Below, piece after piece: positions 30,995 through 37,480 of a stretch of DNA of 37,480 nt. Source of the DNA: Pseudomonas brenneri (GTDB taxonomy: Bacteria > Pseudomonadota > Gammaproteobacteria > Pseudomonadales > Pseudomonadaceae); the NCBI RefSeq assembly GCF_007858285.1, contig NZ_VFIL01000022.1, forward strand, positions 1 to 37,480, given 5' to 3'. Every line of letters begins with the position of its first letter. Position 1 is the first letter of the stretch. The position numbers and the translations under genes were made by a program. A model generated the notes under the pieces. That model ran no database searches, was not told the DNA's origin, and saw only the letters and a program-made list of their open reading frames with translations.

Positions 30995-31654
30995 TCAGAG
31001 GGCCGGCTTGATGCCACAGCCCTTGAGAATAATGTGGATGAGGTTGCTGCCAGCGTCTTCCATGTCCTGCTTGGTCAGCTTGGTGCGACCGGTCACGCGG
31101 CAGATCTGGGTCGCGAAGTCAGCGTAATGCTGGGTGCTGCCCCACAGCAGGAAGATCAAGTGTACCGGATCCACGGGGTCCATCTTGCCGGCATCGATCC
31201 AGGCCTGGAACACCGCGGCCCGACCGCTGAACCAGGTGCGGTAGTCCTGGCTGAAATATTCGGTAAGGCATTCGCCGCCGCTGATGATCTCCATGGCGAA
31301 GATCCGCGAGGCTTGCGGCTGGCGTCGGGAATATTCCATCTTGGTGCGGATGTAGCGAGTCAGCGCCTCGGCGGGATCATCCTCGGCGGTCAGGGTGTTG
31401 AAGGTGCTGTCCCACAGTTCGAGGATATTGCTCAGTACCGCGATATACAGCCCCAGCTTATTGGTGAAGTAATAGTGCAGGTTGGCCTTCGGCAGCCCGG
31501 CACTCGCGGCGATGGTGTTCATGCTGGTGCCTTTGTAGCCATGCCGGGCGAATTCGTCTTCGGCGGCCTGGATGATCGCTTGTTCGTTCTTTTGCCGAAT
31601 GCGACTGGCGGGTTTTCCGGCGTGGCTGTTGTGGGCAGGAACTTCGAGGCTCAT
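30995..31654 (-). CDS. rutR: RutR-like TetR-family regulator
   Basis: This 219-aa protein has the TetR helix-turn-helix (TSMNTIAASAGLPKANLHYYFTNK) and a C-terminal domain strongly like E. coli RutR as I recall it: LYIAVLSNILELW, EYSRRQPQASRIFAMEI, DPVDPVHLIFLLWGSTQHYADFA. RutR senses uracil and controls pyrimidine catabolism; in Pseudomonas related proteins sit by reductive pyrimidine genes. The start at 31654 is chosen because a GGAAAC stretch lies upstream and the protein then begins MSLEVPA. It follows the NCS2 permease by 87 nt on the same strand and lies near bauA-bauC, which fits nucleobase control. The effector here is unproven. Confidence 0.8.
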   Translation of the reverse strand: MSLEVPAHNSHAGKPASRIRQKNEQAIIQAAEDEFARHGYKGTSMNTIAASAGLPKANLHYYFTNKLGLYIAVLSNILELWDSTFNTLTAEDDPAEALTRYIRTKMEYSRRQPQASRIFAMEIISGGECLTEYFSQDYRTWFSGRAAVFQAWIDAGKMDPVDPVHLIFLLWGSTQHYADFATQICRVTGRTKLTKQDMEDAGSNLIHIILKGCGIKPAL

Positions 31655-31741
31655 GGAGGTTTCCGTGCAGATCGATGAATGCGATTGCTGCACAGATAAC
31701 CCACCCTCAAGCCTCAGACAAGTCCCGATACGATAAAAGCG

Positions 31742-33136
31742 TCAAAGCGGTTCCAGCGTGTCGTGTTCCACCAGCGGATTTGCGGCAGGTGCCGCGGCCT
31801 TGGATTCCGGCAGGATCAGGCACAACACAATAGCCGTCATCCCGCCGCTGGTGATGGCCGAGTCGAACAGGTTTTGCACCAGGGTTGGCATCAGGTGCAA
31901 CAAATTCGGTTGCGCGGCGATGCCCAGGCCGACCCCAAGCGAGGTGGCGATGATCAGCATGCTACGTCGATCCAGCGGGGCCTGCGCCAGGATACGCACA
32001 CCAGCGGCGGCGACACTGCCGAACATCACCAGGGTTGCGCCGCCGAGCACTGGCTTGGGAATCTGCTGCAGCACCGCACCAATCAGCGGAAACAGCCCGA
32101 GACAAAACAGCACCACACCGATGTACAGGCCCACATAACGGCTGGCGACACCGGTCAATTGGATCACGCCGTTGTTCTGGGCAAAGGTGGTATTGGGGAA
32201 GGCGCTGAAGGTGGCGGCGATCATGCAGCTGACACCATCCCCGAGCACGCCGCCCTTGAGTCGGCTTATATAAGAAGGACCGCTGATGGGCTGGCGGGCG
32301 ATCATACAGTTGGCGGTGAGATCGCCGACGGTTTCGATGCTGCTGATCAGATAAATCAGCGCGACGGGTAGGAAGGCTGTCCAGTCGAAACTGAAGCCAA
32401 AATGAAACGGCGTCGGCAGACTGATCAAGGGCAGGTCGGGCAAGGGCTGGGGCACCAACTTGCCGCTGAACCAGGCGGCAATGCTGCCCAGCACCAGGCC
32501 GATGATGATCGCGCTCAGGCGTACCCACGGCGTGTTCGAACGGTTGAGCAGGATAATCGTCAGCACCACGAACAGGCCAAGGGCCAGGTTGGTCGGGGCG
32601 CCAAAGTCCGGGGCGTTGAAGCCGCCACCCAGATCCGTGATGCCCACCTTGATCAGGCTGATGCCAATCAGGGTAATCACAATCCCGGTCACCAGCGGGG
32701 TGATGACGCGGCGCAGTTGGCCGATAAAGCGGCTCAGCACGATCTGTACCAGCGCGCCGAAAAAACACACGCCGAAGATCATCGCCAGGATGTCCTCCGG
32801 GCTGCCGCCGCGCTGCTTGACCAGGAAACCGGCCGATAACACTGCGCCGAGAAAGGCAAAGCTGGTGCCTTGCAGGCAAATCATGCCCGCGCCAATCCCA
32901 AAGGGCCTACGGGCCTGGATGAAGGTGCCTACGCCGGAAACCATCAACGCCATGCTGATCAAGTAGGGCAAGTGGGCGGCCAGGCCCAGGGTGGAGCCGA
33001 TGATCAAGGGCGGGGTGATAATGCCGACGAAGCTGGCGAGCACATGTTGCAGTGCCGCGAGCAAGGCGGGCAGTGGCTTGGGGCGGTCGTTGAGGCCGTA
33101 GATCAGGTCGCTGGGGCTGGAGGATTCTGCTGGCAT
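31742..33136 (-). CDS. NCS2-family nucleobase:cation symporter (xanthine/urate type)
   Basis: This 464-aa protein has about 12-14 membrane helices and NCS2 hallmarks: AALQHVLASFVGIITPPLIIG near the start, CLQGTSFAFLGA, a central SSIETVGDLTAN and FAQNNGVIQLTGVASRYVG. The QNNGVIQLTG element fits the pattern [QEP]-N-x-G-x4-T-[RKG] of the xanthine/uric acid branch. For this reason I favour a purine substrate over uracil, though many relatives are labelled uracil-xanthine permease. It lies next to the RutR-like gene and shares the region with 8-oxoguanine deaminase, whose product is urate. The Shine-Dalgarno site is weak. Confidence 0.88.
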   Translation of the reverse strand: MPAESSSPSDLIYGLNDRPKPLPALLAALQHVLASFVGIITPPLIIGSTLGLAAHLPYLISMALMVSGVGTFIQARRPFGIGAGMICLQGTSFAFLGAVLSAGFLVKQRGGSPEDILAMIFGVCFFGALVQIVLSRFIGQLRRVITPLVTGIVITLIGISLIKVGITDLGGGFNAPDFGAPTNLALGLFVVLTIILLNRSNTPWVRLSAIIIGLVLGSIAAWFSGKLVPQPLPDLPLISLPTPFHFGFSFDWTAFLPVALIYLISSIETVGDLTANCMIARQPISGPSYISRLKGGVLGDGVSCMIAATFSAFPNTTFAQNNGVIQLTGVASRYVGLYIGVVLFCLGLFPLIGAVLQQIPKPVLGGATLVMFGSVAAAGVRILAQAPLDRRSMLIIATSLGVGLGIAAQPNLLHLMPTLVQNLFDSAITSGGMTAIVLCLILPESKAAAPAANPLVEHDTLEPL

Positions 33137-33222
33137 GGCATGGGGACTCAGGGCTGACGGTTCATGGTCCCTATGCCTTGCAAAAAACTGTCCACTTGCT
33201 CAGGTTTTGGATGGGGCCCGTA

Positions 33223-34143
33223 TCAGCGGGTTGCGGCCAGGCTGTCGAGAAAGCTTTCCAGCACCAAATGAGGGCGGCGGCCCTTGCGGGTGACCGAAGC
33301 CAGGCTTAAATCGTAAAATCGTGTAGGCGGTTTCAGCGCACGTAGTCGGCCTTGTTGCACCCATAGGCTGGCGTAGTGGTCGGGCAGGTAGCCGATGTAG
33401 CGCCCGGTGAGAATCAGGAAGGCCATGCCTTCGCGGTCGGAAGCGCTGGCGGTGCAGTTGAGCGCTTGATAGTGGGCCTGGATATCGGCGGGCAGACGGA
33501 AAGTCGGTGCGATGGCGTCCTGGCTATTGATGCGTGGGTCGTCCAGTTGCTTGTCGTCGGCATAAAACAGCGGATGGCCCACCGCGCAGTAGAGCAGCGA
33601 GCGCTCGCTGTACAAGGGCTGATACTCCAGGCCCGACAGCGCGCTGGCCTGGGGTACCACGCCGACATGCAGGCGCCCGTCGAGCACGCCTTGTTCCACT
33701 TCATTGGGGGCGATCATGCGGATCTGGATCTGCACATCCGGGCCGCGCTCTTTCAACTGCGCCAATGCATGGGTGATGCGCATATGGGGCAGGGTCACCA
33801 GGTTATCGGTCAGGCCGATGATCAGTTCGCCGCGCAGGTGCTGGTGCAGGCCGTTGACCTCGGTGCGGAAACTTTCCAGCGCACTCAACAGTTGCAGGGC
33901 CGATTGGTAGACCTCCCGGCCTTCTTCCGTCAGGGAGAAGCCGGCGCGCCCGCGTTGGCACAGGCGCAGGCCCAGGCGTTGTTCGAGATCGCTCATTTGC
34001 TGGCTGATGGCTGAGCGCCCGATGCCCAGCACGGTTTCCGCCGCCGAGAAGCCTCCGCACTCCACCACACTGCGAAAGATGCGCAACAGGCGGATATCGA
34101 AGTCGCTGACTTGGGCCAGTGGGTCGGGTCGGCGGCTGCTCAT
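33223..34143 (-). CDS. bauR: BauR, LysR-family regulator of beta-alanine catabolism
   Basis: This 306-aa protein has a LysR helix-turn-helix (DIRLLRIFRSVVECGGFSAAETVLGIGRSAISQQMSDLEQRLGL) and an effector domain from about residue 100 (GELIIGLTDNLVTLPHMRIT). It is divergent from bauA with a 125-bp gap, the same arrangement as P. aeruginosa PA0133 (bauR) and PA0132 (bauA), where BauR activates bauABCD in response to beta-alanine. The name rests on family plus synteny. No clear Shine-Dalgarno precedes the ATG. Confidence 0.82.
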   Translation of the reverse strand: MSSRRPDPLAQVSDFDIRLLRIFRSVVECGGFSAAETVLGIGRSAISQQMSDLEQRLGLRLCQRGRAGFSLTEEGREVYQSALQLLSALESFRTEVNGLHQHLRGELIIGLTDNLVTLPHMRITHALAQLKERGPDVQIQIRMIAPNEVEQGVLDGRLHVGVVPQASALSGLEYQPLYSERSLLYCAVGHPLFYADDKQLDDPRINSQDAIAPTFRLPADIQAHYQALNCTASASDREGMAFLILTGRYIGYLPDHYASLWVQQGRLRALKPPTRFYDLSLASVTRKGRRPHLVLESFLDSLAATR

Positions 34144-34268
34144 AGTTTAGTAAAGACCTGACTGAAGGTTAGAAGAGTTGGATTTCCCAGACTTTATCCT
34201 CGTGGCAATTTAGCTGCAACAACGCTTTTCAATCCCGACGCTGCCTTTTGCCTTGCGAGGTTTTGCTG

Positions 34269-35618
34269 ATGAACATGCCCGAAAACGCCCCATCCACCCT
34301 GGCCAGCCAACTAAAGCTGGACGCTCACTGGATGCCTTACACCGCCAACCGCAACTTCCAGCGCGACCCGCGTCTGATCGTGGGGGCCGAAGGCAGTTGG
34401 TTGATCGATGACAAGGGGCGCCGGGCGTACGACTCGTTGTCGGGCCTGTGGACCTGCGGCGCGGGGCACACCCGCAAGGAAATCCAGGAAGCGGTCGCCA
34501 AGCAACTGGGCACCCTGGATTACTCGCCAGGCTTCCAATACGGTCATCCGCTGTCCTTTCAGTTGGCAGAAAAGATTACCGACCTGACCCCAGGCAACCT
34601 GAACCATGTGTTTTTTACCGACTCCGGTTCCGAGTGCGCCGATACGGCGGTAAAGATGGTGCGTGCCTACTGGCGCCTGAAGGGCCAGGCGACCAAGACC
34701 AAGATGATCGGGCGTGCTCGTGGTTATCACGGGGTGAACATCGCGGGCACCAGCCTGGGCGGCGTCAACGGCAACCGTAAGATTTTTGGCCAGGCGATGA
34801 TGGATGTCGATCACCTGCCGCACACCTTGCTGGCGAGCAATGCGTACTCGCGCGGTATGCCGGAGCTGGGTGGCATTGCCCTGGCTGACGAGTTGCTCAA
34901 GCTGATTGAGTTGCACGATGCATCAAATATTGCCGCGGTATTTGTTGAGCCGCTGGCGGGTTCTGCGGGGGTACTTGTTCCGCCACAGGGCTACCTCAAG
35001 CGCCTGCGTGAAATCTGTGACCAGCACAACATCCTGTTGGTGTTCGACGAAGTGATCACCGGTTTTGGCCGTACCGGCTCGATGTTCGGTGCGGACAGTT
35101 TCGGTGTGACGCCAGACCTGATGTGCATCGCCAAGCAAGTCACCAACGGTGCGATCCCAATGGGCGCGGTGATTGCCAGCAGTGAGATCTATCAGACCTT
35201 CATGAACCAGGCGACGCCTGAGTACGCGGTGGAATTCCCACACGGCTACACCTACTCGGCACACCCGGTAGCCTGTGCTGCTGGCCTGGCGGCATTGGAT
35301 CTGTTGCAGAAGGAAAACCTGGTGCAGAGCGTGGCCGAAGTCGCGCCGCACTTTGAGAATGCGCTGCACGGCTTGAAGGGCAGCAAGAACGTAATCGACA
35401 TCCGTAACTACGGCCTGGCCGGTGCGATCCAGATCGCGCCGCGTGATGGGGATGCCATCGTGCGTCCATTCGAAGCGGGCATGGCGTTGTGGAAGGCCGG
35501 GTTCTATGTGCGTTTTGGCGGCGACACCCTGCAGTTCGGCCCAACCTTCAACAGCAAGCCGCAGGATCTGGATCGCTTGTTCGATGCCGTCGGCGAAGTG
35601 CTGAACAAGATCGACTGA
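34269..35618 (+). CDS. bauA: BauA, beta-alanine (omega-amino acid):pyruvate aminotransferase
   Basis: This 449-aa class III aminotransferase has the PLP site IAKQVTNGAIPMGA (Lys 289), the cofactor Asp 260 in LLVFDEVITGFGRTG and the FTDSGSECADTAVKM phosphate-binding region. The start DAHWMPYTANRNFQ is the family signature of omega-amino acid:pyruvate transaminases. It converts beta-alanine and pyruvate to malonate semialdehyde and alanine. The ATG at 34269 has GAGG 8 nt upstream. It is followed by bauC after 74 bp containing a strong hairpin. Confidence 0.92.
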   Translation: MNMPENAPSTLASQLKLDAHWMPYTANRNFQRDPRLIVGAEGSWLIDDKGRRAYDSLSGLWTCGAGHTRKEIQEAVAKQLGTLDYSPGFQYGHPLSFQLAEKITDLTPGNLNHVFFTDSGSECADTAVKMVRAYWRLKGQATKTKMIGRARGYHGVNIAGTSLGGVNGNRKIFGQAMMDVDHLPHTLLASNAYSRGMPELGGIALADELLKLIELHDASNIAAVFVEPLAGSAGVLVPPQGYLKRLREICDQHNILLVFDEVITGFGRTGSMFGADSFGVTPDLMCIAKQVTNGAIPMGAVIASSEIYQTFMNQATPEYAVEFPHGYTYSAHPVACAAGLAALDLLQKENLVQSVAEVAPHFENALHGLKGSKNVIDIRNYGLAGAIQIAPRDGDAIVRPFEAGMALWKAGFYVRFGGDTLQFGPTFNSKPQDLDRLFDAVGEVLNKID

Positions 35619-35646
35619 TTTCTCTTTCTATATAGAACAACAGCCT

Positions 35647-35666
35647 GGCGCGACGCGTGTCGCGCC
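35647..35666 (+). other. Intercistronic hairpin between bauA and bauC
   Basis: GGCGCGAC-GCGT-GTCGCGCC forms a perfect 8-bp GC stem with a 4-nt loop, 29 bp past the bauA stop and 26 bp before the bauC ATG. No T-run follows, so it may set mRNA processing or relative expression rather than termination. Confidence 0.55.
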
Positions 35667-35692
35667 TGTGGACAACTTTTCAGGAGCCTTGC

Positions 35693-37186
35693 ATGAGCCT
35701 TATCCAGCATTTGATCAATGGCGAAATGGTCAACGACAGCGGTCGTAGTGCCGACGTTTACAACCCGTCCACCGGCCAGGTGATTCACCAGGTGCCATTG
35801 GCCAGCCGTGAAACCATTCAACAGGCGATCGACTCGGCCAAGGCGGCATTTCCGGCCTGGCGTAATACGCCACCGGCCAAACGCGCCCAGGTGATGTTTC
35901 GTTTCAAGCAATTGCTGGAGCAGAACGAAGCGCGTATCTCGCAGTTGATCAGCGAAGAGCATGGCAAGACCCTGGAAGACGCGGCCGGTGAGTTGAAGCG
36001 CGGGATCGAGAACGTCGAGTACGCGTGTTCGGCGCCGGAGATCCTCAAGGGTGAATACAGCCGTAACGTCGGCCCGAACATTGATGCCTGGTCCGACTTT
36101 CAGCCGCTGGGCGTGGTGGCCGGTATTACGCCGTTCAACTTCCCTGCCATGGTGCCGCTGTGGATGTATCCACTGGCCATCGTCTGCGGTAACTGCTTCA
36201 TCCTCAAGCCATCGGAGCGCGACCCAAGCTCGACGCTGCTGATTGCCCAGTTGTTGCAGGAAGCCGGTTTGCCCAAAGGCGTGTTGAGTGTGGTCCATGG
36301 CGACAAGGGCGCGGTGGATGCACTGATCGAGGCACCTGAGGTCAAGGCCTTGAGTTTTGTTGGCTCGACGCCGATTGCCGAGTACATCTATTCCGAAGCG
36401 ACCAAGCGCGGCAAGCGTGTGCAGGCGCTGGGCGGGGCGAAGAACCATGCGGTGCTGATGCCGGATGCGGATCTGGATAACGCCGTGAGTGCCTTGATGG
36501 GCGCCGCCTATGGCTCCTGCGGCGAGCGTTGCATGGCGATCTCGGTGGCGGTCTGCGTGGGTGACCAGGTGGCGGATGCATTGATTGCCAAGCTGGTGCC
36601 GCAGATCAAGGCACTGAAGATTGGTGCGGGTACTTCCTGTGGCCTGGACATGGGGCCACTGGTTTCTGCGCAGGCGCGCGACAAGGTCAGCGGCTATATA
36701 GAAGACGGTGTGTCTTCGGGCGCTGAGCTGGTGGTCGATGGGCGTGGCCTGAGCGTTGCCGGGAATGAAGATGGTTTCTTCCTGGGCGGCTGCCTGTTTG
36801 ATCGCGTGACGCCCGAGATGCGCATCTATAAAGAAGAGATCTTTGGCCCAGTGCTGTGCGTCGTCCGGGTGAACAGCCTGGAAGCGGCGATGCAACTGAT
36901 CAACGACCATGAATATGGCAACGGTACCTGCATCTTTACCCGTGACGGTGAGGCGGCGCGGCTGTTCTGTGACGAGATTGAAGTGGGCATGGTGGGGGTT
37001 AACGTGCCATTGCCGGTGCCGGTGGCTTATCACAGCTTTGGTGGCTGGAAGCGTTCGCTGTTTGGCGACTTGCATGCCTATGGACCGGACGGGGTGCGTT
37101 TCTATACCCGTCGCAAGGCGATCACCCAGCGCTGGCCACAGCGTGCAAGCCATGAAGCATCGCAGTTCGCCTTCCCTAGTTTGTAA
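35693..37186 (+). CDS. bauC: BauC/MmsA, CoA-acylating (methyl)malonate-semialdehyde dehydrogenase
   Basis: This 497-aa aldehyde dehydrogenase is of the methylmalonate-semialdehyde type: ITPFNFPAMVPLWMYP, ILKPSERDPSS, FVGSTPIAEYIY and the catalytic GSCGERCMAIS (Cys 280). The C-terminal VGVNVPLPVPVAYHSFGGWK is also typical. It converts malonate semialdehyde with NAD+ and CoA to acetyl-CoA and CO2. CAGGAG lies just before the ATG at 35693. In this place next to bauA it corresponds to PA0130 (bauC); MmsA in valine breakdown is a paralogue that looks alike, so the name rests on context. Confidence 0.88.
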   Translation: MSLIQHLINGEMVNDSGRSADVYNPSTGQVIHQVPLASRETIQQAIDSAKAAFPAWRNTPPAKRAQVMFRFKQLLEQNEARISQLISEEHGKTLEDAAGELKRGIENVEYACSAPEILKGEYSRNVGPNIDAWSDFQPLGVVAGITPFNFPAMVPLWMYPLAIVCGNCFILKPSERDPSSTLLIAQLLQEAGLPKGVLSVVHGDKGAVDALIEAPEVKALSFVGSTPIAEYIYSEATKRGKRVQALGGAKNHAVLMPDADLDNAVSALMGAAYGSCGERCMAISVAVCVGDQVADALIAKLVPQIKALKIGAGTSCGLDMGPLVSAQARDKVSGYIEDGVSSGAELVVDGRGLSVAGNEDGFFLGGCLFDRVTPEMRIYKEEIFGPVLCVVRVNSLEAAMQLINDHEYGNGTCIFTRDGEAARLFCDEIEVGMVGVNVPLPVPVAYHSFGGWKRSLFGDLHAYGPDGVRFYTRRKAITQRWPQRASHEASQFAFPSL

Positions 37187-37200
37187 GGTCGGATGAGCAG

Positions 37201-37226
37201 AAGGCCGGCCCCTTGGGGCCGGCCTT
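37201..37226 (+). terminator. Terminator after bauC
   Basis: AAGGCCGGCCCC (37201-37212) and GGGGCCGGCCTT (37215-37226) form a 12-bp perfect inverted repeat around a TT centre, 14 bp past the bauC stop. A short T-rich tail (TTTGCGTTTC) follows and TTTTTT comes at about 37241-37246. It should insulate bauC from the rRNA promoters. Confidence 0.85.
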
Positions 37227-37277
37227 TGCGTTTCTGGAGCTTTTTTGACCGATATGACAGAAATGTGAAAGTAACGG

Positions 37278-37305
37278 TTGACGGCGATTTATATCTGTCT
37301 ATAAT
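37278..37305 (+). promoter_or_regulatory. Strong sigma-70 promoter upstream of the rRNA operon (distal)
   Basis: TTGACG (37278-37283) and a perfect TATAAT (37300-37305) are separated by 16 bp. The GC-rich discriminator TCGCCCC follows, as in growth-rate-controlled rRNA promoters. The preceding bases are AT-rich. No gene starts before the second promoter. Confidence 0.85.
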
Positions 37306-37423
37306 TCGCCCCACTTCCGGCGCAGTCGAAACGGAAAACTCCTTGGTAAACAATGAGTTACGCAGTTTTCGGCAGCAGGTTGCTTCAGTTCATCGAAGCC
37401 AAAAGGAAGTTGAAAAAGAGGTG

Positions 37424-37480
37424 TTGACAGCAGCGTGTAACGCTGTAGAATTCGCCTCCCGCTGACGAGAGATCGAAAGC
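37424..37480 (+). promoter_or_regulatory. rRNA-type promoter and leader start (proximal), operon outside the window
   Basis: TTGACA (37424-37429) and TAGAAT (37446-37451) with a 16-bp spacer are followed by TCGCCTCCCGCTGACGAGAG, matching the leader I recall from Pseudomonas 16S rRNA operons. An A-rich stretch (GAAGTTGAAAAAGAGG) lies just upstream and could be an UP element. The window ends inside the leader, before box A or the 16S gene. Confidence 0.85.

Noticed and set aside
35504..37153. Long open frame (549 codons) on the minus strand opposite bauC
   Set aside because: It mirrors the whole bauC gene; its His/Arg/Gln-rich composition is typical of the antisense of GC-rich genes, with no ribosome site or recognisable domain.
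37353..37427. 24-codon open frame (MSYAVFGSRLLQFIEAKRK...) before the proximal rRNA promoter
   Set aside because: No good ribosome site, and it lies in the rRNA promoter region; it is more likely chance.
1..37480. CRISPR array, tRNA genes, prophage or a conjugative element
   Set aside because: The only regular repeats are the coding 12-bp array and the REPINs; no tRNA-like cloverleaf, integrase, phage or conjugation gene was recognised.

Overview
The window looks like a chromosomal segment of a Pseudomonas of the fluorescens group. The evidence is GC-rich coding with strong Shine-Dalgarno sites, paired inverted REP elements (REPINs) with the GTGGGAGC...GCTTGCTCGCGA arm typical of these species, a PA0130-PA0148-like nucleobase/beta-alanine gene set, and a right edge matching the Pseudomonas 16S rRNA operon leader.

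Layout. (1) 1-121: the end of an IS3-family (IS150-like) element with the start of its orfA. (2) 175-8801: a tad/Flp pilus locus. A leftward operon rcpC-rcpA-tadZ-tadA-tadB-tadC-tadD-DUF3613 diverges from a rightward unit made of a Flp pilin, a receiver-only response regulator and a second Flp pilin. (3) 9048-12625: an outer-membrane two-partner-secretion (TpsB/FhaC-like) transporter without a visible TpsA partner, and a very Gly-rich lipoprotein with a 12-bp coding tandem repeat. (4) 12938-16525: a lipid module of MaoC hydratase, long FabG-type ketoreductase and a divergent thiolase, arranged like the mycobacterial htdX-fabG4-fadA2 group. (5) A RIO-type kinase. (6) 17761-21315: a copper resistance module copA-cueR plus copZ with two CueR-type operators, and a small exported protein between them. 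(7) 21402-25831: a Bcr/CflA drug exporter, a 59-aa protein, a zinc-type alcohol dehydrogenase/quinone reductase with divergent LysR, and an ArsR regulator. (8) 25935-37186: nucleobase and beta-alanine catabolism. It holds adenine deaminase, 8-oxoguanine deaminase, an NCS2 purine permease, a RutR-like regulator and bauR<>bauA-bauC, with a ChaA-type antiporter, an SDR and a YigZ protein mixed in. (9) 37187-37480: a terminator followed by tandem rRNA-type promoters; the rRNA operon itself begins outside the window.

How the genes fit together. The Tad proteins form an inner-membrane motor (TadA/B/C/Z), an outer-membrane secretin (RcpA with RcpC and the TadD lipoprotein) and a pilin. The minor pilins (TadE/F) and prepilin peptidase are not in the window and may lie beyond the insertion sequence. 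CueR would switch on CopA (efflux) and CopZ (chaperone). The right-hand nucleobase genes deaminate adenine and oxidised guanine, import purines, and oxidise beta-alanine, the end product of reductive uracil breakdown, via malonate semialdehyde to acetyl-CoA.

No tRNA gene, CRISPR array or prophage was seen. No wholly new system is claimed. The least-explained items are the two Flp pilins flanking a lone receiver, the orphan TpsB beside the repeat lipoprotein with its palindrome-rich upstream region, and a nested REPIN at 17622-17745. Protein names rest on motif recognition by eye; no search was run.
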